Shown: positions 34,936 through 44,663 of the stretch, piece after piece
How the letters are laid out: each line of letters opens with the position of its first letter
Numbering within the stretch: position 1 is the first letter of the stretch
Assembly: GCA_021234155.1 (NCBI GenBank)
Contig: JAJEKV010000052.1
Span: forward strand, 2,784,254-2,848,253
DNA from: Isoetes taiwanensis
Lineage: Eukaryota > Streptophyta > Lycopodiopsida > Isoetales > Isoetaceae
Direction: 5' to 3'
DNA length: 64,000 bases
Program-made: the position numbers and the translations under genes
Notes under the pieces: model-generated
The model's database searches: none
What the model saw: the letters and a program-made list of their open reading frames with translations, nothing else
What the model was told of the DNA's origin: nothing

Positions 34936-36423
34936 TTACTTTTCAAAGACCAGTTGACCATGCACACCATCATAATTTCTTTGAAGATAATCTGGTCTGC
35001 TTTTATTCACAGATGCTTCTCCAGGTGTACAGCTAACAATTGTATCAGATTTTTCAGTCAAGTCTTCAATAATATTACAACTGTTAGATGTACTACCTCT
35101 CCTAACTTGAGGAGGGAGGTAACTTTCACTCCCATAGTTGGTCTTTTGAGTCTGAAAAGAGGAAGACTTCTGCTCCACATCAGGTTTTTTATTGAATTTC
35201 TTCTCCTTAAGCATTATTTCACATACTTCAACAAGTTTTGTATTGCCGAAAGTCTTAGCAATGTCACAGTTGGAGTTAACAGCCAGTTTGTTTGTCATCT
35301 TAATCATCGTATCCCGCACATGTAAATAAGCAAGCTGAGCCATAACTGGCTGTTTAAGGTTCTGTCTGATATAATGCAGAAAATAGCCCATTTTTCCAGC
35401 CATGGAAAACCTGGGGTAAACAAGCTCCAAGTGGTTGAATACAAACCATATTGCTTGGTCAAACCAAGTAATTGAGTCAGGGCAGCCAGTATCAGGCAAG
35501 CAGCTACATTTGATGTATGGACTCCAGCTTCTCCATATCTTGTGTAAATAAGCATACCCCCTCTCAGTATCAGGGTATCCCATATGGGCTTTCACAAACA
35601 GAGTTATCCCATTATTCATAATGCATTTCTTATCAAACAAGTTCGGCCCAAATGGGAAGTCCACCTCAAGATTATCAATAATCTTAACCATGTTATCGGT
35701 ATCCTTAATAATACTATCCATTTCATCTTCCTTAATGTCAGCCATCAGCATCCACGCTTTAGCACTGATTGGAGCTAGAATACTGAAATTGTTGCTCCTC
35801 CATAGGCCCTGCTGAAACTCTTCACCAAGCCATTCTATCGCCCTTTCAGAGATAATAGGGAACCTTCGGCAATTGTTCAGGGTTAATCTCACCAGGTTTT
35901 CTTTGGAACATCCCTTCAGATTTGCTTCCACTTCTTTCTTCATGAGGTCTATGTCATCCTTTGGGATGAATTTTGCAAATCCTTGGGTGGTCTCTCCTTC
36001 ATCCACACTACATTCAACCTGCTTCCCTTTGTTCTCTTTAACAAATGTATTATCTTTGAGCTTATGCACCTTTTCCAAGTATGTTACCCCAATTTTGCAT
36101 TCCATAGACAACATGTCATCAAGATCAGTACGATCTGCTAGTATATCTTGTGTATCACAAAACAGTTGTTGGATCATACCTTTGCATTCGTTCAATCTCA
36201 TACCTTTCTGGTCCATTAATATGAAAGTCTCCATCCAAGCACTAAACCCCAGGTGAATAATAGGAGAGAACTGACCAGCTCCAAGGTTCTTGTTTAGGGT
36301 CAGCAACAAGTTATGAATCTCAGCGTTGGGGATCAAACATAATATAGCCTGGACAGCATTATTAGGTGGAGACCCCACCTCCCCATATCCCAGATCCAGC
36401 AAGTACTTTGTCCAGTTAGTTCT
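34936..36423 (-). CDS. ORF1 of B unit 2, conserved protein of unknown fold
   Basis: 495 residues from the acceptor ATGTAG|AGAACT (RTNWTKYLLDLGYGEVG) to the stop. It shares long blocks with the C copy at 56722-58227: CLIPN-x-EIH, LGFSAW, ILADRTDLDDML, RFPIISE-x-AIEWLGEEF, LWRS-x-NFS-x-LAPIS, GITLFVKAHM, CSC...C (about residue 300), DQAIW, HL-x-x-VYPR and a basic C-terminal half. The acidic middle linker (about residues 110-180) and the Ser/Thr-rich tail vary. I recognise no catalytic motif or known domain. Its place before the polymerase suggests an RNA- or particle-forming partner, by analogy with ORF1/gag-like proteins; this is inference. Exon 1 at 38407-38574 ends in the same phase and probably supplies the N-terminus. 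Confidence 0.85.
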   Translation of the reverse strand, partial: RTNWTKYLLDLGYGEVGSPPNNAVQAILCLIPNAEIHNLLLTLNKNLGAGQFSPIIHLGFSAWMETFILMDQKGMRLNECKGMIQQLFCDTQDILADRTDLDDMLSMECKIGVTYLEKVHKLKDNTFVKENKGKQVECSVDEGETTQGFAKFIPKDDIDLMKKEVEANLKGCSKENLVRLTLNNCRRFPIISERAIEWLGEEFQQGLWRSNNFSILAPISAKAWMLMADIKEDEMDSIIKDTDNMVKIIDNLEVDFPFGPNLFDKKCIMNNGITLFVKAHMGYPDTERGYAYLHKIWRSWSPYIKCSCLPDTGCPDSITWFDQAIWFVFNHLELVYPRFSMAGKMGYFLHYIRQNLKQPVMAQLAYLHVRDTMIKMTNKLAVNSNCDIAKTFGNTKLVEVCEIMLKEKKFNKKPDVEQKSSSFQTQKTNYGSESYLPPQVRRGSTSNSCNIIEDLTEKSDTIVSCTPGEASVNKSRPDYLQRNYDGVHGQLVFEK

Positions 36424-36500
36424 CTACATGAAAAAATGCAAAAAGTAAGTAATCCAAACCACTCCAGCATTACTCATTGATATTGAGAGGATTATCTGTG

Positions 36501-36647
36501 TTTGTTGGATAACTCCAACAAATGGAAATCACAATTTCTTCTTGTTAATGTTTACGTCAAAATTTTACTGTTATATGAACCAGTCATAAAAACAGCTCCA
36601 TCTAAGAAGTAAACTGTCCAAAAATATCCATCCTAGTATTAACTAGG
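36501..36647 (-). other. H-hairpin, internal GAA site and C-hairpin of B unit 2
   Basis: TTTGTTGGA-TAAC-TCCAACAAA (36501-36522), TTTCTTCTTG and CCTAG/CTAGG (36632-36647). Same order and spacing as in B unit 1. Confidence 0.65.
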
Positions 36648-37186
36648 CCACAGCATAAAGCAACCCTCAATATATTGGTCAACAACTTATATTACTAGCT
36701 TTCCATAACTAATTTTCACAAATTTCCATTCACGTTATCCCATTGTCATTTTACAAATCATATTTTTTCACTTCTCAACTTTTGCATATCCTTTTTTTCT
36801 TTGAACTTTTAATATCATTACATTATCCAACATACAATCTGATAATATGATCTCAAATAAAAATTCCCGATATATTCATTGTTCACTTATGTTACATTAT
36901 ATCCGTTCAGCTTTACCCTGTTTAAATGCTCAATCATTTCAGCTTATAGTACTTTAAAATTTCATTTGTTCCAACCATCATAGACTGCCAAAACTGCAGT
37001 GACTACTCACTATTAGAGAAACCATACATTTAAGTAGCTTTTCCATAAAGTATTAAGCTACGCAGTGTTCTTGCATTATAGAACGATCTCACCATGTCCA
37101 TAGTCAGTATGACATGTTATGTTTTGGTAATAACTCTTCGTATCCTCATTGTGTAACCCGAAAGCCTTAAAAAGAACTTGTAGGAG

Positions 37187-37298
37187 GAGATGTTTAGGTT
37201 ACCTGCATCCAACCAATACACTAATTAGCAATAATATGGTAAAAGTGCAAGGGACGTCAGGTAAGCATTTAAACATCTCGGCTCTTCGCCCTTCACCT
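37187..37298 (-). ncRNA. Conserved pseudoknot RNA element, B2
   Basis: GAGATGTTTA (37187-37196) with loop TAAACATCTC (37270-37279), ten pairs. Intron-like borders at 37296 and 37203, 94 nt. Upstream and downstream (36.7-37.1 and 37.3-38.4 kb) is intronic AT-rich sequence in which I see no other gene. Confidence 0.65.
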
Positions 37299-38406
37299 AA
37301 TTATTCAATAAGTATTACGGGTCAGAACCTCTGGACCCCATTAACTATGCAGTTAGCCCAGCAAGTACGAAATAACAAGTGGTCTTTAATTTCCAATCAG
37401 CTGTTTACCACAGTAGATCAACCATTTTTCAATATCTATCTTCCAATAGACCACACATTTAGCTGAAACATTTCCTTCTTCCCATACATGTAGTATACAG
37501 TTATCTTAACTTTTTTAATCATTATACTAGTGCCCCCTTAACTGATAACATGATTTAAAACCTCTGTAGAGACGATTCATAGCATGACCATTCCACAAAT
37601 TATGCATCTAAGCATACAGTCCTACTAATAACCTGTGTATAAAGCCATAGATTAAGTCCACATACAGTCCATCCAGGCATCCTTTTATGATTGTGCAAGA
37701 AAAATATGATTCTCTAAAAGACCTTCCTAACTTGTCAATTTTCCGGCTGCCCAAAACAAGTTCATATGCATTCTTATAGTCTGCATTTTCTTGCATCTGT
37801 TAAATGCATCCAGAGCCACCCAATACATTAAGATCATGCAGGCCCTGCTTATGCATTTCTTTAAGACAAATGTAGACGACCATAAAAGGTAGTATGGCAT
37901 TTTATCATTAATAAGGCAGCATCTATCTGCAACTATAACATTCTATTAGCATAAACAAGTAGCTTGAGATGTAATGTGAATAAACCAATCCATCAATCTG
38001 AGGTATGTGAACAATATAGCGGATGTAAATATCTATTATGTATAAGCATGGCAGCATATCGTTCCTACCCCAAGACTCTTCCTTATGTGTAGCCAATAAT
38101 AACCACAGTCATCGCATGCATATATTTAAAACAACACATAATACATTCCATATCAAGCCCACTGTTTTAAGGCCCATATCTCATCAGACAATCGCATACA
38201 AGCAATATGGACTGTACCAGACTCTCCATCTATCGTAATCTATCAGCACACACAACCCATATAGCCTTAACTTCGCCCATTGGATTACTAGGCGACATGC
38301 AAAGCAGGCTTATCTCTGTTCTAGCCGCAGCATATGTTAAAGACCATGCATTGTCTGAGAAAGCATAGGGAAAGAAGGAAAAGAAACTCTTTGAGCCAAA
38401 TGAAAC

Positions 38407-38574
38407 CTGTTTTGGTTCGCTCCTTTCACTAGCAGCAGCTCGGACGTCTCTTGCAACAATAGCTTGCCTCCCACCACCATTATTTGGCCCACGAAATCTT
38501 CTGTAAGGGAAGTTACCAGCTTGCTGGGCTCTGCTCCTGTTACCTGGCTGCCTTGTGTAGACACCTTTCGGCAT
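38407..38574 (-). CDS. First exon of B unit 2, MPKGVY basic N-terminus
   Basis: 56 codons: MPKGVYTRQPG, then an Arg/Gln/Gly-rich stretch, ending SEPKQ at CAG|GTTTC (phase 0). The start is chosen because MPKGVY is the only part shared with the exons at 53113-53271 and 63208-63357, and all three end in Gln at a CAG|GT donor. The ORF1 acceptor at 36423 is also phase 0, so splicing out about 1980 bases gives one protein of about 551 residues. The low-complexity, positively charged tail suggests nucleic-acid binding or a targeting signal. No known family. Confidence 0.65.
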
Positions 38575-39372
38575 TTTTCTCAGAGTAACGACGAATAGCA
38601 GTATCACTAGGAGGTTTTTGAGCGGTAGAGCATATAGCAGAGAGCAAACAAGGTGCAAGTAACTTATCCTACCCGCCGGACTTATGATATAAGGAACTGC
38701 TTAAGTCATATCACATATACGAAAATAAAGTCCTGGTCATACCTCATAAATTCGGCCAGCGCAATCACTACACAATATTTGGTATCCATCTTGATTTCGA
38801 GTTCTTCACCAAGGTCCCGAGCCGTCAACATTAAATGAAGTCTGGCTGATTACTTTGGGTCTAATCAAAAGCATACCCATTACATTAATTTAACAAAATA
38901 TCCATATTTTAATAAATATGAGACCATGGTTTTTATTCTTAGATATTGGTGTACACCCTTCGAAATACAACTCCACCATAAGATTTTATACCAACAAGTA
39001 TGTTCCAGGGGCCCCAACAACATAGGCCCTGAAGTTAAACATACTTACTACTTCATCTAGTCATAATAGTTATGTGGCATTAAACATATGATTCTGCAAA
39101 CACAACTTAGTGCATAAGCCAATGGTCCAACACCTTTGTTTCTAAGCATCCCACGCTTTAAGACATTTGAGCAGCACCTAGAATTTCATGTACCCAAACA
39201 TATATTGAGCATCTCTATGTCCCATTTTCTTAATCATATAATGTAGTAAACCTTTATAAACACTAGTGCATGATATCCCTGACATCCAGTAATAGTGGTA
39301 CCATGTGTCTTTCTAGCAAAACCACTTGGTACAATCTCAAAATATCACACAGATTTATTTCTTTTTCTTCTT

Positions 39373-41620
39373 CCCACAGCCCACCCTCGAGCAGTAGGAT
39401 CCATCACATCAATGGATGTAGGGTATAGGACCCTCCATCCATGATGGATGGGGTCCTACTACCCTACAACCTTATTCAAGCAAATTCTTCATGTCTTTTA
39501 TGTTAAATGCAAGACCAGGAAACTTGTTAGTGTTGAGCATCCTATGTACATTCTCCATAAGGTCATCCTTATGAAAGCCATTATGCACAAACTCTTGTAT
39601 TAGCTCATTCAAATCCGCTGCAGCTGCAACATGGCTACTGTGCACATATAAATAAGGCAGAATTTGAGAGATGATTACTCGGCTAGCGTTCAAATATGGC
39701 CGGCAACCGGAAGCATGGATAAATTTTATCATCTCAAATGGAAGTTTATTCCGCTTATCATATCTTGTAGTCTTAAATAACCCAGCCACATGATCTATCA
39801 CTTCAATGGTAACATTAAGGAAGTTACCTTTATAACCCACCAATCCTGTATTATCTTCTCTCGCTCTGTATTCAGTCTCATTTTTGATATGCAAGACCTT
39901 CAGATTATATATATTGAAACTTTCACTATTGTCCTGGCCATTTAAGAAAAATTCTTCCAGGCCACCACCATTGGGAATGCATACATCATCCATGTATCTT
40001 CTTGCATCCCTAAATTTTAAAATATCTTTGAATCTTCCAGCTTTAGCAAGTCTTTCAATATGAAGCATTTCAAAGAATGACAAGTAAATATTACACCAAT
40101 CAGGGGAACATGCCGAAACCCATCGGAATTCCACATGCCTGCCTCCATACATTAGATCCTTGAATTATAAAGCAGTTGCATAAAAGCCACGTATTCAGCT
40201 CATAAAATTCATCTTTAGTCATGCAAATCCAGCCACCATCATCTTTCTTTTTACTGTCCCAGCCACCAACAATGTCATCCTTTATTATTTTGAACCAGAA
40301 TTTACATTCATCATGGTTTCCACTCATATATCCTACTGCCATATTGATTACTTTTTTGATCACCAAGCATATCCCATCCTCCCCAATCAAGGGAATGTTC
40401 TCATAGCACTTGGAGATATCAGCAGTGTAAATATCATGTATCTTAGAAGGCAGATTGAGCATAAAATCATATATTGAATTAACAATCCAGAAAGGATTAA
40501 CACATCCTGGCAACAATACATTTACTATACTAAGCCTATGCATGTATGCCCCAGGCAGAACCTCCAAAAGGCCTTTCAATCCTCTTGTAACTATTTTTGC
40601 AGGGAGTGTAAATATGGTATTATTCGCATTTGTGATCCATCTATAGTCTGCCTTATGAGCCTTGTATGTGCCCAACAAATAGGGAATCTTATCATTATAC
40701 TGACCAACCAAGTGGAATTTACCTTCCAGCTCACTGCTTAATCTTTTTATCAGCAATTCTTTATCTATCTTACATTTCTCGAAATCATTTCCATTAAGTC
40801 GCAGCCTAGCCATCTCTCTAATATGCCAGGGGCATATGAATGATGGCACATTTGTTGCCTTGTCGACCCCTGCTATATACAAGTTACGTACTAACCAATC
40901 AATGCATGCTAGTACCTTGACATCTTCGATCACACATTTAATCTTCTTCATATTTTTAAAAAACTTGACAGCATCATGCCCAATGTTCTTAATCAGATTC
41001 TGAATTATGCTCCTCCTTTCATAGGGGTGCAGTAATCTACCTCTGCCCTCATGGAATGTAAACAGATCCTCAAAACCTCTATTAAGATCAGTCATAAATT
41101 CATCCATATTTAAAGGTCTATCTGGTATGAAATTTAAGCCTTTCTTTAGCATATTTCTGAGTCCTTTCGATTTTACAATGCTGAGGTCTAAAGTTCTCAC
41201 ATGACCCACTTTTTTATCAATAAATTTTGCCATACCTGGTTTATGGCAGACACAATGCGGTACCTGGTCATCAGCAAATATCTTATATATCGGTCAATTT
41301 ATCATCATATTTCCAACCGAAACTTGAATCATCCACAATATGAGTTCCAAAATCCCCAAGCCTTAGAACAACATATTCTTTGAAGTGTTTACGAATATCC
41401 ACTTTATCAATGACTTTCGATGAGAACAAGAAGTGTGCCCTTACCTTCTTTTTAATAACCACATTGGCCTTCATCAAAGTTTTTCGGCCATCATGACCTC
41501 GTCCAATACTTCTGTCGTTGTCATCCATATTCTGCATGACAAAGCATCTATGAGAACTATATAACTTAGTGAGTCATCATAATCACTATTTCAGAAATCG
41601 TGACATCTATATTCATAAGA
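39373..41620 (-). mobile_element. B unit 3, 5'-truncated copy
   Basis: Tail (39373-39467) and reverse transcriptase only. It matches 31979-34235 and then stops at CATAAGACT, where ACTAGTTGATC of the D unit begins. No ORF1 or 5' part. Confidence 0.85.
39472..41537 (-). pseudogene. B unit 3 reverse transcriptase, frameshifted
   Basis: Open in three overlapping pieces (41537-41283, 41233-40100, 40152-39472). Motif A TADISKCYENIP, motif B up to ACGIPMGF and motif C RRYMDDVC are all present. One break is a 16-base deletion near 41287; another is an extra C in ATGCCGAAACCC at about 40113, inside motif B. The region broken in B unit 2 is intact here (GKFHLVGQYNDKIPYLLGTY), so the two copies complement each other in the alignment and show what the ancestral frame was. 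Confidence 0.85.
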
Positions 41621-41660
41621 CTAGTTGATCTTTTTTTCTTCTTCTTCTTCTTTTTCTTCG

Positions 41661-41750
41661 CCCACAACCCTCCCTCGGGTAGTTGAGCACTTCTTCTCAT
41701 GGAAGTTAAGGAGTAGGACCCCTCTTCCATGGGAAGAAGGGCCCTACTAC
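41661..41750 (-). other. 3' tail box and hairpin of D unit 1
   Basis: CCCACAACCCTCCCTCGGG box, then GTAGGACCCCTCTTCC-ATG-GGAAGAAGGGCCCTAC as an imperfect hairpin. Identical in D unit 2 (44704-44793). Confidence 0.7.
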
Positions 41751-41979
41751 CTTACTGCCAAGAAAGCATTTTTTGTAATGTCATCTTAATGCATTCTTTG
41801 TATCCATATCACGTGCTCAAACCGTTATGGTATTATACTGCACTCAATCTGGTAAAATATTCATGTATATGGATGGGGCACAATGGGCCAACATCCACTT
41901 CATATAGAGTGGCTCAGTGGGCCAGAAACATCATGTTTGATATGATGTTCTTAAAGTCTTATGATAAAACCTTAGACTA

Positions 41980-42198
41980 TTAGTTCTCAGCCATATTCAA
42001 CGGCTTATGTAATATCTTCATGTAATCAGATCCGTTTTTCCAGAAAATAAGTGGCATACAATCTGACCTGGACAATCCTTTATTGAAGCATATATCAGCA
42101 AATCTCCAGAGCATATCCGATATAATACTGGAGATAACCCGAGGTCCAACAGATGCTTGAACCATCTTTTGTTTTTCTACATAGTCATAATTCAGCAA
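41980..42198 (-). CDS. Residual 72-codon frame of D unit 1
   Basis: Open frame beginning near MLNYDYVEKQKMVQAS and ending PLNMAEN, just after a TTACAG acceptor-like site. It sits where B and C carry ORF1, but I see no convincing similarity to ORF1. An almost identical frame in D unit 2 (45023-45241) differs by one residue, which only shows recent duplication. Possibly the sole remaining exon of a lost ORF. Function unknown. Confidence 0.3.
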   Translation of the reverse strand: MLNYDYVEKQKMVQASVGPRVISSIISDMLWRFADICFNKGLSRSDCMPLIFWKNGSDYMKILHKPLNMAEN

Positions 42199-43079
42199 GT
42201 TAGCATCTGTAATACATACACCGAATTATGAATTATGAATTGACAATTTAAGGATAAGCTATGTCTTGTTGGACTTGTCCAACAAAAAGGAAGTCACAAT
42301 TTCTTCTTATTTACAGTTCACATCTAGATTTACACAATATAATGTACAATTTACAATTACAATGCTCCATTCAAGATGCAAACCAAACCCAAAATATCCT
42401 TCCTGGCTTTTACCCCAGGCCATAGCTAAGGGACTTCCTTAAATTGCCATCACCTTGAGTACATCATACGTTTTCCACTATTTTTCTTAATTCGCTATGA
42501 TATTATGGCCCATTAACAACTACAATTTCATATCTCATACCTAAAGCTTATGTATTCTCCGTGTTGCAATCCACTATACTCCTATTATGTACAATACAAA
42601 TTTCCATTCTCAACAAATATTCAGCTGTATTTCCAACTTTATTTCTTTTCTTTGTTTACATTGAAAAGTCATCTTTCCATTCATAATGCATCAAATACAC
42701 ATTCTTTCAAAACCAAAACCTTTTACATTTTTTCGTATCACTGTTTACATACTCAATTATAAAATATAGCAAGTTTATTTTCATATCAAAGATCCATCTT
42801 ATTTCTGTTTTAATGTCATAAATCAAAATTCACTATTTGTGACTTCAAACACCTTGCACATATCTGTTTTACAGCAAAACAATAGCTCAAAGATTCTATC
42901 ACTCTTATCCATTTCCACAATCGTAATAAATCCTTAGAAAGTTATTTGGAATAATCTCACCAAGCTTTGTGTAGGCAGCGCCATAGAATTTCTTCAATTG
43001 AAGTAGACATTCAGCATTCTACTTCATCTTTTTGTAGCCCAATGCGTGCTACACCTAAACCTTGACAAAAGAATAGGAG

Positions 43080-43190
43080 AAGATGTCCTGGTTACCTGCA
43101 CCCAAACAGACCAATATTAGCATGAAAATGGTAATAAGGAAAGGGGCGTCAGGTAAGCTAAAGAACATCTTGGCTTATCGCCCTTCACCT
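43080..43190 (-). ncRNA. Conserved pseudoknot RNA element, D1
   Basis: AAGATGT (43080-43086) pairs with loop ACATCTT (43165-43171); stem AAGGG(G)CG/CGCCCTT; inner GTAAGC/GCTTAT; side hairpin TTACC/GGTAA. Borders 43188 and 43096, 93 nt, with TGCTAAT branch-like site. D2 copy at 46123-46232. Confidence 0.65.
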
Positions 43191-43811
43191 ACTTTTGGCA
43201 AAGTTTCTGGCAGATTTTAAGCCATGTATTATGTTAGCTCAAAAGAAACCATCTTATTTATAATATTTTCAAGCTGACTATGGTTGCTTACCACAACCGC
43301 TAGTAGATCAGTTCTTATCATGTATTAATCTAAAAGAATCATCATTAATCAGAAACATACACTTGGTTTTAACCGCCAAATACCGTACAGCAGCCATGCC
43401 ATGGAGATGTCTTAAACCTTTTGTAATATTCCCAGTTTTTCAGCTTTCCATATGCTCTATTACTAGCATACTTAAAAATCAGAAATTGACAAACTGGTAC
43501 ACAGATAATGACAATGGCCTTGCCACAGTACCATTAAACAACAAGCAGCCAAACTAGGCTAAGAATATACTCTATTCATCAGATTTTCTGTTCTAAGTTA
43601 AGCTTGCCTATGCATTTAAACAAAACATCCCTTGAAGAAACTAAACTTCAGCCATAGAAAGCTCTAAATCTGTTTCTTATGTTGCAAGCCAGAACTGATT
43701 CCAGTTATACTAGCAACCTCTACTTCATTTTGCATCTGGATTCATACCAACACATATTTTTTCATCCAAAAAATATCAAGAACTCTGACCTGATGGGCGC
43801 CTCCCTGAGAA

Positions 43812-44006
43812 TCAATACTTGGTCTTCGAATATTTGATGGTGCATTCCACTATGGCGCATTCCCAACTGTGGCTTCTAGCCTTCACAAATGCGCTTTGTA
43901 TTGTATATGCATTCGCCTGACATTTCTTGGACTGCCATTTCGTGGCATAGATCAACCGATTCACCTTTATTTCATGGCTCACAAGCTGAACAGAGGATTG
44001 ATGCAT
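43812..44006 (-). CDS. Candidate 64-codon frame in the D 5' region
   Basis: MHQSSVQLVSHEIK to KYSKTKY, identical in D unit 2 (46852-47046). It overlaps an 82-codon frame on plus (43889-44137), and I cannot tell which, if either, is real. No known family; conservation between copies is uninformative because the whole 3 kb is duplicated. Confidence 0.2.
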   Translation of the reverse strand: MHQSSVQLVSHEIKVNRLIYATKWQSKKCQANAYTIQSAFVKARSHSWECAIVECTIKYSKTKY

Positions 44007-44663
44007 GTCCTATTGTAACGGCAGCATTCCAAGCCGCTTCTATAGGAGTAAAACTAGCTGGGTATGGAGCGTCCATACATAACCACGCTGAAACCAAGCT
44101 TTCACGACCAGATTTGCGGCTAGGGGTTCCAAAATAAGACATCACAAAGCATCTTCCGTTAGGTTACCAATACTCAATATCCACGTTTAGTATACAATAC
44201 CAATATTCAATAGCCAAAACAGAATATTGAGTCGTCAAAATTAAATTAAGCCTTTAAAGTCCTCACCTCTTTTAGACCAACTATTCCAAGCTTTAAATGC
44301 ATCCTTGGTGAAAGGTCCATCATGCAATCCTTACCGTATCATTAAATATTGGGTCAACATTGAAGATGCACTTCGTCTCCATTTAATTCTTTGGGTCATA
44401 AGGTCCACGACCCACACATATTAAATTATTGTGTCAATTCTAGAGTATAACAAAACAATGTACCACCTTTAAGTCCCATCGTCCTCTCACCTCTAACTTA
44501 TAGTCCTTAAGGACAATAATTATCATGTAATAAATGCCCTTATGTCTTAAATCACCTTTCCAATCCCTTACACCATCTTAACAATTTCTTTATATCTTAG
44601 CTCATGATCATCCACCAACATTTGCAAAAATTCAACACATACCTTATTTTCCTTTTGCTCACA

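Larger units (their letters stand above)
31979..39372 (-). mobile_element. B unit 2, nearly complete autonomous element
   Basis: 7394 bases, the distance between identical CCCACAGCCCACC starts at 31979 and 39373. On minus: 5' region, exon 1 (38407-38574), intron with pseudoknot (37187-37298), C-hairpin (36632-36647), H-hairpin (36501-36522), ORF1 (34936-36423), reverse transcriptase (32078-34148), tail hairpin. It has all parts in order, with two frameshifts in the reverse transcriptase. It is flanked head-to-tail by partial copies of itself. Confidence 0.85.
41621..44663 (-). mobile_element. D unit 1, non-autonomous element
   Basis: 3043 bases from ACTAGTTGATC to the next copy. On minus: 5' region, a 64-codon frame, pseudoknot (43080-43190), exon-like block (42962-43095), C-hairpin (42402-42419), H-hairpin (42266-42285), a 72-codon frame (41980-42198), tail hairpin (about 41712-41750), a short interrupted (TTC)n (41637-41659) and GATCAACTAGT. 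No reverse transcriptase. Confidence 0.75.

Noticed and set aside
43889..44137. 82-codon plus ORF in the D unit
   Set aside because: Identical in both D copies but so is the entire unit; overlaps an equally long minus frame. Not supported as a gene.
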